Positions 6,270 to 15,904 of a DNA stretch of 16,440 nt are shown here, in pieces. Source of the stretch: Candidatus Parcubacteria bacterium (GTDB lineage Bacteria; Patescibacteriota; Patescibacteriia; Patescibacteriales; UBA12075); NCBI GenBank assembly GCA_023140595.1, contig JAGLLI010000109.1:1-16440 (forward strand), in the 5' to 3' direction. The notes below the pieces were generated by a model that saw nothing but the letters and a program-made list of their open reading frames with translations, had not been told where the DNA came from and did not search any database. Position 1 is the stretch's first letter; every line of letters begins with the position of its first letter. The translations under genes and the position numbers were made by a program.

Positions 6270-9194
6270 TTAGTTATCCTTAAATTTTTTCATTCCGCTT
6301 TTCATTATTGCTTCTACAAATTCATGCAAATCCGCCTGAGCAACCGCTGGATGCCAGTTTTTGTATTGGCTTGGCTTCACTATATAAAATGATGTTTTCT
6401 CAAAACCGCGAATATCTCTTTGCTTATAAAATCTATCAGTATATTTTTTTTCTCCAAGCTTCATTAACTCAAAAAGTTCTTCTGTTTTTTCTAAATTCTT
6501 AATAATTTTTACTACCTCATTTCTTTTCTCTTTAACAACTTTAAAATTCATTCCCGCAATATAATTATTAAAATAAATGTCTATTTCAAAAAAATCAGGA
6601 TTTCCATTCCAACGAAAGCCAAAATGATCTAAAAAAATTTGAGCATAATTTTTCAGCTGCATTTCAGCTGCATTTTTAATAGGCGCTTCATCATTATTCA
6701 ACAAAGGAATTGATATCTTTGTTACATAATCAATCAATCTTTTTTCAAAAGAACTTACTTCAAATGAATTTAAAACGATAACGTTCAACTGCTTTTCTGT
6801 TTTTTGTATATTTATTTTTAATTCTTGGTCATTAAAATATTCCCTGTTTAATCGACGATATAATTCTTGAATTTCATCTACTTTTTGGCTAATTTTTTTA
6901 TTAATTTTTATTGGAATCGTAAAACGATCTTTTTCGTTGTGTCCTTGCTCTCGTTCAACTCCTGCCGATGACCCTTGTTGTAAAAAATAATAACTTGCAA
7001 ATAAAGAATTTAATATACCAGTAATATTTTTTAAAATATCTTTATTTTCTCCTTTGATTGCTGTAATAGAATCAGTAAAAATATAATCTTTTTCTGAATA
7101 AGCAGCAATCATAGAAAAATCTTTTTTACTAAATCCCTTTTTTAATAAAATATAGGGAGATTCAAACAATTCTTTTTTTCTTGGCCTGTGCAAAACAGAT
7201 GTATCCCATTTTTTTAAATTTTTATTACTAATAAAAAACTGGGAAACATTTCTTGTATCCAAATATAATTTACCAAGCAAATGCGTGGCGCTATTTTTAT
7301 CCCCTCCGTCAACCTGCAAGCCTTGCCCCTTAGTCAATTTATATTCTTTAATGGTTTTATTTAGAGTTAAATAGTTATCTTTCAATCTCTTAATAAAATA
7401 GAAATCAAAAGCATTACCGTAAAGCATTACTTTCCACAACCAATCATGTTTTTGAAAATATTCTTGTTTTATTTTTTTAGTATCATTCTTTTCTATCACT
7501 AAAATTTTTAAATACTTCAAAAATATATTTGGCTTAATGGAAGTGTGTGTGACAATTTTATTTTTTATTTTTTCACCATGCTCATATTGATAAAAAACAA
7601 TAGTTGTCGGAGCCGTAGCTTTTGAAAATAATTGATTTCTAACAGGAGATAATTCTAAAACTTCGTTAATATAAAAATTTTCTAGCCAATATTTTCTAAA
7701 TTTATTAGCATTATGATTATACAAAATCTTACTATGCAAAACTAACGCGCATTTTGTTTTTTTAGATGAAAAATCTTTTATTCGCAAAGTAAAACTTTGA
7801 GCAAACTGTTTATCGCTAACTGGAAGTTCTTTGCTCTTTATATATTGGATATGTAGACTATATTCTTTTTTCTCTTTATCGCTCCCCCATGGCGGATTTC
7901 CTAAAATAAAATTCAAATCTTTTATTTTTTTATTAAAAGAATGTTTTGTGTTAAAAAAATCTTCTGCAAATAAATTCCTATTTTTTAATTTTTCAAATCT
8001 AAAATTCGTGATATCTTTTGGCTCTATATAATCCAGCAAAGTTAAACAAATAGAAAAACTACTTAAATTTATTGCGCTCTCATCTTTATCAACTCCAAAA
8101 ATATTATCTTTAACAATTTTTATTAATTTGTCTTTAGAAATTTTACCATTCTTACTTAAATTTTTCTCAATAATACATCTTAATGTTTCTACTAAAAATA
8201 TTCCGGATCCGCAAGAAGGATCAAAAATTCTGCAAAAATTATTTTTCTCCAAATGTCTTTTTACTGTTTTTTCTAAAATATAATCAACTAAAAAAGAAGG
8301 GGTATAATAAGCGCCCTCTTTTCGTTGTTTTTCTTTCCCCATAAATCGCTCATAAACTTCACTTATAAGCTCAACTGGGATAATTTTAAAATTATAAATT
8401 TTAAATAGCGATTGCTGTCCCGACTCAATTTCAGTACCATTAAAAAAATCAAATAATATTTTTAGATGCTTGTCATTAATTTGTTTTTTTTCCTCATCTG
8501 AAATCGGAAATAAATCTCCATTGAAAGTTATTTTTAAATATTCAAAAAATTCATATAATAATTTTTTATTTTTATTTTTAAGCGCTGTTAAAAAAACTTC
8601 TTCATTTTCAAAATATTTTATTTTTACTTCTCTATCAATAAGATAACGAGTAAAAAGAAGCCTTCCGATAATGTTATTAGCGCATAAAAAATCTAACCCG
8701 TTTTTTCTAAGCGCTTTTTGAGCATCTTCAATATTTTTTAAAAGCTTTTCGTCAACTTGGTTTTTAGGATCCGGTAATTGTCTCCATAATTTTCCTGATA
8801 AAATATCCCAAAAAGAAGTATTTTTATCTGTAACTTTTTCACCATTTTTTTTTATTAACTTTTCAAAACAAATAGATTTTTTTGAATTAAAAGAAAAACC
8901 ATTATATATTTCTATGTCATTATCCTTAATAACATATACCGCAGGGACTCCCCCTAAATTCCATATTTTTTCAAATAATTCTTTTTCATTATCATGTTGC
9001 CCTTTTGTAAAATCAAAAAATAAAATAAGCAATTTATTTTCTTGCACCAAAAAAGCATCGGGCTTAATTTCATTTTCTAGCCCTTTTTGCAATCTATATG
9101 GCACTTTCCGTTTCCATTGCTTATTATCTAATCTCAAAAGATATTCACTGCCAGCTATGCCTATTTTTTGTAAAAGTTTATTTAACTCCGACAT
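6270..9194 (-). CDS. N6-adenine DNA methylase, type IIG/Eco57I-like, with degenerate N-terminal nuclease domain
   Basis: 974 residues. The methylase core has YYTP (296-299), the SAM-binding motif I DPSCGSG (325-331) and the catalytic NPPW (433-436), all typical of gamma-type N6-adenine methylases of Eco57I/type IIG enzymes. The C-terminal half would hold target recognition (TKGQGLQVDGGDKNSATHLLG and the later YFLQQGSSAGVEREQG segment). The N-terminal 110 residues follow the layout of restriction nuclease domains (D46 in KPDAFLV, then LLILFFDFTKG), but FDF stands where E-x-K is expected, so the nuclease is probably dead. The small D...E-x-K gene directly downstream may compensate. ATG at 9194 is supported by a promoter ending six bases upstream, implying a leaderless message. 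Confidence 0.85.
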   Translation of the reverse strand: MSELNKLLQKIGIAGSEYLLRLDNKQWKRKVPYRLQKGLENEIKPDAFLVQENKLLILFFDFTKGQHDNEKELFEKIWNLGGVPAVYVIKDNDIEIYNGFSFNSKKSICFEKLIKKNGEKVTDKNTSFWDILSGKLWRQLPDPKNQVDEKLLKNIEDAQKALRKNGLDFLCANNIIGRLLFTRYLIDREVKIKYFENEEVFLTALKNKNKKLLYEFFEYLKITFNGDLFPISDEEKKQINDKHLKILFDFFNGTEIESGQQSLFKIYNFKIIPVELISEVYERFMGKEKQRKEGAYYTPSFLVDYILEKTVKRHLEKNNFCRIFDPSCGSGIFLVETLRCIIEKNLSKNGKISKDKLIKIVKDNIFGVDKDESAINLSSFSICLTLLDYIEPKDITNFRFEKLKNRNLFAEDFFNTKHSFNKKIKDLNFILGNPPWGSDKEKKEYSLHIQYIKSKELPVSDKQFAQSFTLRIKDFSSKKTKCALVLHSKILYNHNANKFRKYWLENFYINEVLELSPVRNQLFSKATAPTTIVFYQYEHGEKIKNKIVTHTSIKPNIFLKYLKILVIEKNDTKKIKQEYFQKHDWLWKVMLYGNAFDFYFIKRLKDNYLTLNKTIKEYKLTKGQGLQVDGGDKNSATHLLGKLYLDTRNVSQFFISNKNLKKWDTSVLHRPRKKELFESPYILLKKGFSKKDFSMIAAYSEKDYIFTDSITAIKGENKDILKNITGILNSLFASYYFLQQGSSAGVEREQGHNEKDRFTIPIKINKKISQKVDEIQELYRRLNREYFNDQELKINIQKTEKQLNVIVLNSFEVSSFEKRLIDYVTKISIPLLNNDEAPIKNAAEMQLKNYAQIFLDHFGFRWNGNPDFFEIDIYFNNYIAGMNFKVVKEKRNEVVKIIKNLEKTEELFELMKLGEKKYTDRFYKQRDIRGFEKTSFYIVKPSQYKNWHPAVAQADLHEFVEAIMKSGMKKFKDN

Positions 9195-9200
9195 GTTTAT

Positions 9201-9229
9201 ATTATAACAGGATAATAATCATTTGTGAA
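9201..9229 (-). promoter_or_regulatory. Strong promoter of the methylase operon, leaderless
   Basis: On the minus strand, TTCACA (9224-9229, five of six consensus bases), a 17-bp spacer and a perfect TATAAT (9201-9206). Only six bases separate the -10 box from the ATG at 9194, so transcription should begin at or next to the start codon. Confidence 0.75.
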
Positions 9230-9320
9230 ATCAAATATTTTTAATAATTCTAACCTCCTCTTTCGTTTTTTTTTATTATTCTCACAATATCACACAATCA
9301 CCTCACCAATAAATAAATAT

Positions 9321-10421
9321 TCACAACTCCCCCTTAAACGCTTTTTGCATCAAGGATTGAAATTGAATTTCCAGCTCTTTAGATTGAATAAGCATTTTTT
9401 GTTTAATTGATTCTGTCTTTAAAAATAAAAATGAATATTTTTTTTGTAATTTTATATCAGGCATTAATAATTCTATTTCTAAAAATTTACTCTTATTTAA
9501 CATTCCTTTCATGCTATTTGTTGATGCCTTTTGAAATAGCTCTTTGTTAAATAATATTTGAGCATACAAAAAAAATTGATCAACATTGGAATTTGGAATG
9601 ACGGCATTTATTTGTTGATTAAACGCAACTTTTCTGTCCGCCATACTTACATTGCCAATACAGCTTAAACTGCCCGCAATGCAAGTTATCAATATAGAAC
9701 AGGCTGGCACAATTCTTGCTTTCTTACAACCATCTTCAGATAAATATTCCGTGGCCTTTGTTAAATAATGATTACCATTATTAATGTTGTCAGATTTTAT
9801 CCATTCAACAAAAGAGCCATAATTTTTTGGATTATTTCGAGGCGGGGTATTCCCAGTCAGCACCTTGCCCATTTCTTTAATTTTTATTTTTTTTATTTTA
9901 TTTGGATTCCTAACCGGATCCCCGAACATCTCCAAAAAAACCGACTTTAAATAATCATCCAAAAACTTGATTGCTTGTTTTCGTTTTTGGCAAAGAGCGT
10001 CCGTTTCATCAAAAATTTTTACAATGTGTTTTTGAGCCTCAAGCGACGGGAGTGGAATTATAGGATCAGTTAAATTATTTATTTTTATGTATTTAATTAC
10101 CCCGCCGATTGAAAGTTCTCGTAATTTTTCAACATACTTTTCCAAAAACCAATAAAGATAACGAGTATCTAAAATTAATTCATCTTTACTTTCTATTATA
10201 TAAGTTCTTTGATAAGCATCAAATTTTCCCTCGTAATATTTTACATTTAAATCTCCATTCCCAGCCACAAGCACGCATTTGCAATCATAAGAATAAGAGC
10301 TTATTTTTAATGGTTTTTTTGAACAAGTAAAAAAAGGATAATCACCGTCAGATGAACTTGCGTTTGCATCAAGCTTGCCAGTTCTAATTTTTACAAAATT
10401 TCCAAGTTTATTTTTTTTCAT
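9321..10421 (-). CDS. hsdS: Type I restriction-modification specificity subunit
   Basis: 366 residues, the DNA-recognition subunit of the HsdR/M/S complex. Two half-repeats are visible: target-recognition domain 1 (about 1-120), a conserved coiled-coil spacer with IIPLPSLEAQKHIVKIFDE at 121-139 and LKSVFLEMFGDP near 158-169, recognition domain 2 (about 170-320), and a C-terminal helix ending QKAFKGEL, a classic HsdS ending. Each recognition domain should bind one half of a bipartite target; the target cannot be read from sequence. It starts 3 nt after hsdM stops and is last in the fic-hsdRMS operon. No hairpin terminator is seen; about 125 bp follow before the next gene. Confidence 0.92.
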   Translation of the reverse strand: MKKNKLGNFVKIRTGKLDANASSSDGDYPFFTCSKKPLKISSYSYDCKCVLVAGNGDLNVKYYEGKFDAYQRTYIIESKDELILDTRYLYWFLEKYVEKLRELSIGGVIKYIKINNLTDPIIPLPSLEAQKHIVKIFDETDALCQKRKQAIKFLDDYLKSVFLEMFGDPVRNPNKIKKIKIKEMGKVLTGNTPPRNNPKNYGSFVEWIKSDNINNGNHYLTKATEYLSEDGCKKARIVPACSILITCIAGSLSCIGNVSMADRKVAFNQQINAVIPNSNVDQFFLYAQILFNKELFQKASTNSMKGMLNKSKFLEIELLMPDIKLQKKYSFLFLKTESIKQKMLIQSKELEIQFQSLMQKAFKGEL

Positions 10422-10424
10422 AAA

Positions 10425-11945
10425 TCACAATTTTTTTAATTCCCCAATCCCCTCAACAATCTCCTGCTCTAATTTTTCAATCTTACTCAAAATAACTCTT
10501 GAATCCTCATATTTCACTTCTTCATACTCAACCTCTTTATAACGATTAATACTCAAATCAAAATCAGCTTCCTCAATGTCTTTTTTATCAACATAGAAAA
10601 ATTTGCTTTTTAAATCATTTTTTTTCTGCTCTTTTCTTGCTTTCCACTTCTTAACAATATCCGGCAAATCTCCTCCGCCGTTTATCTTGGTTCGCTTATC
10701 ATCCAAAGTAAAACCATCCGACTGCATATCATAAAACCAAACCCTTTCCGTTTCTCCGCCCTTTACAAAAATCAAAATCGCAGTGCTCACTCCGGCATAA
10801 GGCTTAAACACTCCGCTTGGCAAAGAAATAATTCCTTGCAATTCGCAATCATTAAGAAGCATTTCGCGAGCCTGCTTATGCGCCTTGCTGGAACCGAAAA
10901 GCACGCCGTCAGGCACAATCACTCCGGCGCGCCCTCCGATTTTTAAAGACTTAATAATCCTGTTTACAAACAAAAGTTCGGTTTTGGTTGTATTAAGCGA
11001 AAGCGATTCATTGATATCGCCCTTATCAATACTGCCCTTAAAAGGCGGATTTGCCATTATGCACTCATAAAAATTATCCTCATCGTATTTTTTGGAAAGC
11101 GTATCTTTCTGCTCAATGTTGGGGCTGGATATGCCGTGCATCATCAAATTCATTAAACCGATGCGAACCATGCTCTCGTCCATATCGTATCCGTAAAAAG
11201 TTTTTTCCTTAAGATGAGTCCATTGTTTTCCATTTGTCAATTCATCGCCCAAAAGTCCGCGGATCAATCCGTTTTCATCTGTTTTTTTATTTTTCTTGCT
11301 TGTGTGGGCGGTAATAATATGCTGATAAGCGCCAAGTAAAAATCCGCCTGTTCCACAGGCAGGATCGCAAATAGTATCGCCGAGTTTCGGATCAACAAGC
11401 TCGCAGATTAATTGGATGATATGACGAGGCGTGCGAAACTGTCCGAGTTTTCCGGCGCTGGTAATTTCTGAAAGCAGATATTCATACAAATCACCCTGCG
11501 TATCTTGAAAGCCCTGCCCTTCTGAGTCTTGCTTTGAAATCTCTTCAAAAATTTCATCAATAATATTAACCGCCTCAACTAAAAGCGAAGGTTTGGAAAT
11601 AATAAAAACCGCATTGCCCATGTGCTTTGCAAAAGAACTCTTGTCATTATCAATTGTTTTTAAAAAAGGAAAAACTTTTGTTTGAATATGCGCAAGCATT
11701 TCGCCGCCCTCCATCTGTCGGAAATGGCTCCAGCGCAAATTTTCTTTATCACCGTTAAAAAAAGATTTGTAAGCCTCGCCTGTAAACTCCGCATCTTGTC
11801 GTTTTTTAATATCCATTTCATCCAATCGCTTCATAAAAAGCAAATAAGAAATTTGCTCAATGGCTGTAAGCGGATTGGAAATGCCGCCGCTCCAAAATTT
11901 ATCCCAAAGCCGTCCGATTGATGATTTTAATGTTGTGTTAAGCAT
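10425..11945 (-). CDS. hsdM: Type I restriction-modification methyltransferase subunit
   Basis: 506 residues. The N-terminal helical HsdM_N domain (about 1-150) is followed by the N6-adenine methylase core: LGQFRTPRHI (167-176), the SAM motif I DPACGTGGF (194-202) and the catalytic NPPF (299-302). It should methylate adenine in the target bound by HsdS, and HsdR joins the M2S core to restrict unmodified DNA. The gene begins within the end of hsdR (8-bp overlap, 11938-11945) and ends 3 nt before hsdS, the usual coupled layout. Length and motifs are intact, so the methylase is probably functional. Confidence 0.95.
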   Translation of the reverse strand: MLNTTLKSSIGRLWDKFWSGGISNPLTAIEQISYLLFMKRLDEMDIKKRQDAEFTGEAYKSFFNGDKENLRWSHFRQMEGGEMLAHIQTKVFPFLKTIDNDKSSFAKHMGNAVFIISKPSLLVEAVNIIDEIFEEISKQDSEGQGFQDTQGDLYEYLLSEITSAGKLGQFRTPRHIIQLICELVDPKLGDTICDPACGTGGFLLGAYQHIITAHTSKKNKKTDENGLIRGLLGDELTNGKQWTHLKEKTFYGYDMDESMVRIGLMNLMMHGISSPNIEQKDTLSKKYDEDNFYECIMANPPFKGSIDKGDINESLSLNTTKTELLFVNRIIKSLKIGGRAGVIVPDGVLFGSSKAHKQAREMLLNDCELQGIISLPSGVFKPYAGVSTAILIFVKGGETERVWFYDMQSDGFTLDDKRTKINGGGDLPDIVKKWKARKEQKKNDLKSKFFYVDKKDIEEADFDLSINRYKEVEYEEVKYEDSRVILSKIEKLEQEIVEGIGELKKL

Positions 11946-14742
11946 ATTGTAATATTTTATCTGTAAATTGAATTATTTCTTTTTGCATCTGTATTGGGAA
12001 AACTCCTAAAAATCCGCGCGCGTGCAATTTTGTAAAAGGCTCGTTAACCAAATCTTTTTTATTAAGCTCGCCGTTATTTACGATAAAATCCCTTAGCACT
12101 ATTAAAAATTGAATTTGATTTGGCGCCAACGTGTTATGCTCGGCAATAAACTCGGCAAACGCTTCGGAAACTTTTTCGGAAAAAGTAACCAGTCCGCCTA
12201 TGCCCATAATATATTTAATCAAATCTAAAAATTTTACCTTGCGCGCGTCATAAGCCTTTTGCAAATTTTCTTCAGTCGGATATGGTTCGTATTTACCCAA
12301 TGTGCCGGCAAGCTCTTCAATTTCCTCAGCCGTTATACTTTCACCTTGCTTTAACTTGCGCAAAATTTCATTTTCATCTTCAAGTTTTTTAACAAGCGCT
12401 TCCACTTTTTCACGATATTTTTTGATAGTAATTCTTTCATGTTCCGGTCCGAATTTAATAAACTCTTTTTCGCTTGTAATATCTCTTAAATCAAGAGAAT
12501 CTTGATCAGGTTTTATTCCATCCTCTCGGTATTTCATTAACGGAGCTATTTTTTGAATCAATATTTCCAAAGCTTTTTCATCAGCCTTTCCCAAATAGCC
12601 ATTATGCAAAACTTTTTCAATAAGATCTTTTTCTTTTGCGACAACATTAACCGAAAGAGGCAAATCAGAGACCATCTCAATTATAACATCTTCTAATGTT
12701 TTTATTTTTCTATCTTGACCTGCTTGCTCATCAAGCTTGGCGATTGAATAATGCAAAACCTTGAGTTCAAAGCTCATAGCTTTATAATCTTCGCCAGTTC
12801 GCGTACGCATTAACGGAGCTATTTCTTTTTCAAGAAATAATTTTTTATCATCATTTAATTTTTGCCAAAAAATTTTGTCAATCTTTTCCAGCTTGCTTTT
12901 GGCATCCAAAATAACCACATTATTTTGCGGTAATTTGACAATATCTTCTTTAAGTTTTTTAATTGTTGCTTCAGTAATACTGTCATTATTTTGAGACTGC
13001 GCGATATTTAATTTTTGCAATTTTATATCAAAAAGACGAACCGTAATCGGCTTTGACGGTTTATCAACTTTCCCTGCAGGATTCATTTTAAAATATTCAA
13101 AATTTTCCCAGCAATCAATGATAAGAAACTTATCTTTTTTCTTACACCATGGTTTTAATTTGTTGGCTTCCAAAAGCCTTGTGCCTCTGCCGATCATCTG
13201 CCAAAATCTCGTATAAGAAAAAATCGGTTTGGCAAACACTAAATTTACCAATTCTCGCACATCAATACCTGTATCAAGCATACCGACGCTAATCGCGACA
13301 CGAGGAAAATCTTTATTAACAAATTGATCAAGTAAGCCGCCCTTGCCATATACGCGAGAATCATCGGAAACAATAACTTTGGCAATATTGCCTTTATGCT
13401 CCGGGTAAAGATTATCAAAAACCTCTTGCAGTCTTCTTGCGTGTTTTCTGGTCATTGCGAAAAAAATAGTTTTTCCGGGCAATGTTCCGCTTTCATCCTT
13501 AATGCACTCTTCCATAAATTCTTGCACAATAAGAGCATTAGTCCCCTTGTTTGTAACTCTTTTTTCTATTTCACTCCCCTCATAATTTATTTCCGTTGGC
13601 TCTTTGCCGTCAGCAAGCAGTTTCTTCTGCTCCGCAATGGAAATATTGTCTTTTCTTATGCCTTCTTTTTGAAATTTTGTTCTAACTTTCAAAACTTCAA
13701 AATCGGAAAGATAAGGCGGTTTATTGTTTACGGCCTCCTTATATGAATAAACATAAGTCGGTACTCCGTCTCCGCATTCAAAAAGGCTAAAAGTATTATG
13801 CTCCAACGCGTCAGTAGGCGTAGCTGTAAGACCGAGTTGAATAGCATCAAAATAATTAAAAATATTTTTATAAATGTTATAAATAGAGCGATGACTTTCA
13901 TCAGCCACAATCATATCAAAAAAATGCGGACTTAAAGGACAGTCTTTATTTTCAATAATATTAAGCATAGTCGGATAAGTCGCGCAATAAATTCGCCTGT
14001 CTGTCGCGATTTCTTTTTCTCCCGCTTTCGGCCAAACCGGCGCGTTGGGTAAAAATTCTTTAAAAGCGTCAAGCGCCTGATTTCTCAGGGCAATCCTATC
14101 CACTAAAAATAAAACTTTCTGCACTCTGTTTGTTCTCATTAAAACATCAATCATTGAAACGCAAGTTCTGGTTTTTCCCGTACCCGTTGCCATTACAAGC
14201 AAAGATTTCCTTTTTCCTTTATCCAAATTTTCAAAAACAGAACGAATCGCTTCAATCTGATAAGGACGGCCGGAAATTTCACGGCTGATTAATTCATGAG
14301 AAAGCGGTTTCTCATTTTTTCTTAAAAACAGCATTCTTTCCAAATCTTTTTTTGTCGGAAAGCCGTAAATTTTACGCGGCGGATATTTTTCCGTTTCCCA
14401 AAAATAAATATCATGCCCGTTAGTATAAAAAACAAACGGCATATTTTTTTTGGAATTTTTTTGAATATTTTTCGCATACTGAAGAGCTTGCTCTTGCCCG
14501 ATTCTGGCATCTTTTGACGCTTTTTTCGCCTCCACCACAGCCAAAGGATAACCGTCATCGCCAAGCAAGGCATAATCGGCAAACTGATGCCCTTGATATT
14601 TATGCTCCGGCTCTCTTACGCCATCCGGCAAACCAACCCAAATATCAAGTTCGGAAGTAACTTGCGATAAATTTTTAACATCCCAATTTGCCTTAAAAAG
14701 ACGTTTGTCTATTATTTCTTGTCGTGTTTTGGCTTCATTCAT
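11938..14742 (-). CDS. hsdR: Type I restriction endonuclease/translocase subunit
   Basis: 934 residues, apparently complete. An N-terminal PD-(D/E)xK nuclease with D56 (FADYALLG) and E71-A-K73 (VVEAKKA) precedes a superfamily 2 translocase: MATGTGKT Walker A (184-191), DESH Walker B (281-284), TATP (306-309) and QMIGRGTR motif VI (515-522). The C-terminal 150 residues, with LAPNQIQFLIVLRDFIVNNG, fit the EcoEI-type R C-terminal domain that binds the M/S core. HsdR translocates DNA with ATP and cuts at a distance from unmethylated sites. It starts 4 nt after fic and overlaps hsdM by 8 bp, so the whole R-M-S set is one transcription unit under the fic promoter. Confidence 0.95.
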   Translation of the reverse strand: MNEAKTRQEIIDKRLFKANWDVKNLSQVTSELDIWVGLPDGVREPEHKYQGHQFADYALLGDDGYPLAVVEAKKASKDARIGQEQALQYAKNIQKNSKKNMPFVFYTNGHDIYFWETEKYPPRKIYGFPTKKDLERMLFLRKNEKPLSHELISREISGRPYQIEAIRSVFENLDKGKRKSLLVMATGTGKTRTCVSMIDVLMRTNRVQKVLFLVDRIALRNQALDAFKEFLPNAPVWPKAGEKEIATDRRIYCATYPTMLNIIENKDCPLSPHFFDMIVADESHRSIYNIYKNIFNYFDAIQLGLTATPTDALEHNTFSLFECGDGVPTYVYSYKEAVNNKPPYLSDFEVLKVRTKFQKEGIRKDNISIAEQKKLLADGKEPTEINYEGSEIEKRVTNKGTNALIVQEFMEECIKDESGTLPGKTIFFAMTRKHARRLQEVFDNLYPEHKGNIAKVIVSDDSRVYGKGGLLDQFVNKDFPRVAISVGMLDTGIDVRELVNLVFAKPIFSYTRFWQMIGRGTRLLEANKLKPWCKKKDKFLIIDCWENFEYFKMNPAGKVDKPSKPITVRLFDIKLQKLNIAQSQNNDSITEATIKKLKEDIVKLPQNNVVILDAKSKLEKIDKIFWQKLNDDKKLFLEKEIAPLMRTRTGEDYKAMSFELKVLHYSIAKLDEQAGQDRKIKTLEDVIIEMVSDLPLSVNVVAKEKDLIEKVLHNGYLGKADEKALEILIQKIAPLMKYREDGIKPDQDSLDLRDITSEKEFIKFGPEHERITIKKYREKVEALVKKLEDENEILRKLKQGESITAEEIEELAGTLGKYEPYPTEENLQKAYDARKVKFLDLIKYIMGIGGLVTFSEKVSEAFAEFIAEHNTLAPNQIQFLIVLRDFIVNNGELNKKDLVNEPFTKLHARGFLGVFPIQMQKEIIQFTDKILQYA

Positions 14743-14746
14743 ATTT

Positions 14747-15880
14747 TTATTTATTTATAAAAGCTTTTAGATAACTATGATAAAAATATTTTCTATCATA
14801 AGAGCTTTGATTTTTATTTACTGTTATGATCCCTATTTCTATAAATCTATCAATTATTTTTTGCGCGCCCGATCTGGTAAAACCGGTCCAATCCATAATA
14901 ATCTTTGTAGTAACAATCGGAGTTTCGTAAAGTTTTGACAATACTTTCATTCCGCTTTCTGACTCGCGCTTGGCTAAAGACATAATTTTTTTCATATCAT
15001 TGTCCCTTAGCTTGTGGATATTTTTTGACACCTCAATAGATTCTTTTGCCGTGTCAATAACCGCGTCCAAAAAGAAATCAATCCATTCATCTACTTTACC
15101 GTTATGGTATCCGTCCAATTTAGAATAGTAAATTTTCTGATGTTTTTTAAAATAAGATGACAAAAATAAAACAGGCTTTTCCAATAATTTTCGTTCAAGC
15201 AAAAGCAAAGCAACCAAAAGCCTCCCTGTTCTGCCGTTACCGTCTAAAAACGGATGAATAGTTTCAAATTGCGAATGAGCTAAAGCAATATTTATTAATG
15301 GAAGAGTTTGTTTTCGGGTATGCAAAAATTTTTCAAAATCTGACAAGGCTTTTTTCATTTCTTCTGCCGGCGGGGGCACAAATGACGCATTTGCCGGTGT
15401 TGTTCCGCCAATCCAATTCTGGGAGCAACGAAATTCACCGGGATCGGAAAAATGAGTAGCTCTTGCTCCTATCATTAGCCCAGAATGAAGTTCGCGCAAA
15501 AACCGCAATGAAAGAGGAAACTTTTTTATTCTGTCTATTCCGTAATTAAGCGCTTTAATATAATATATAATATCTTGCGCGTCTGTTTGCTTGCCATCAA
15601 CACCAGCTTCCATTTCAATGGCATCAATCATGGTGGCTTTAGTTCCCTCAATTTGCGCTGAGGATTCCGCATCTTTTACTACATACATTTTAAGAAAAAA
15701 TTCAATATTTGGCAAAATCTGTGTTATGCCATCAAGTTTATAAATTAACCCTGTTGCTTCCGATGCTTTTATAATCATTTCCGAGGAAAAATTAAAAATA
15801 CCTTTTGGCGGGAATAGAACCGGCACAAAGGCTTTAAATCCTTCTCTTTGTTGAATTTTTTTACAAATTTCTAAATTCAT
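14747..15880 (-). CDS. Fic-domain AMPylase-like protein heading the hsd operon
   Basis: 377 residues. The Fic active site HPFLDGNGRTGR is intact (209-220) with the catalytic His209. An inhibitory helix motif S-x3-E-G lies N-terminal (S74, E78, G79 in SSAQIEG), as in class II Fic proteins, where the Glu blocks ATP positioning until relieved. A C-terminal winged-helix-like region (about 310-355, PIVTTKIIMDWTGFTRSGAQ onward) suggests DNA binding. Fic proteins transfer AMP or related groups to protein hydroxyls; the target is unknown. The gene is the promoter-proximal member of the hsdRMS operon. Fic genes recur beside type I systems. The HTH could recognise the palindrome over its own promoter, but that is inference. 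Confidence 0.9.
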   Translation of the reverse strand: MNLEICKKIQQREGFKAFVPVLFPPKGIFNFSSEMIIKASEATGLIYKLDGITQILPNIEFFLKMYVVKDAESSAQIEGTKATMIDAIEMEAGVDGKQTDAQDIIYYIKALNYGIDRIKKFPLSLRFLRELHSGLMIGARATHFSDPGEFRCSQNWIGGTTPANASFVPPPAEEMKKALSDFEKFLHTRKQTLPLINIALAHSQFETIHPFLDGNGRTGRLLVALLLLERKLLEKPVLFLSSYFKKHQKIYYSKLDGYHNGKVDEWIDFFLDAVIDTAKESIEVSKNIHKLRDNDMKKIMSLAKRESESGMKVLSKLYETPIVTTKIIMDWTGFTRSGAQKIIDRFIEIGIITVNKNQSSYDRKYFYHSYLKAFINK

Positions 15881-15904
15881 AAAATAGTATGCTTTTAAAT
15901 TTGA

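Noticed and set aside
3722..9194. BREX or DISARM locus suggested by the large methylase
   Set aside because: No PglZ, BrxC, BrxL, DrmA/DrmB or similar genes are present; only the methylase part is shared with such systems.
9230..9265. GAGGAGG-like purine stretch on the minus strand (around 9252-9258) as a ribosome binding site of a small gene
   Set aside because: No start codon with a reasonable reading frame follows at the right distance; the downstream ATG gives a frame of six codons.
13396..13746. Plus-strand frame of 116 codons inside hsdR
   Set aside because: It lies wholly opposite conserved helicase-motif coding sequence and has no recognisable domain.
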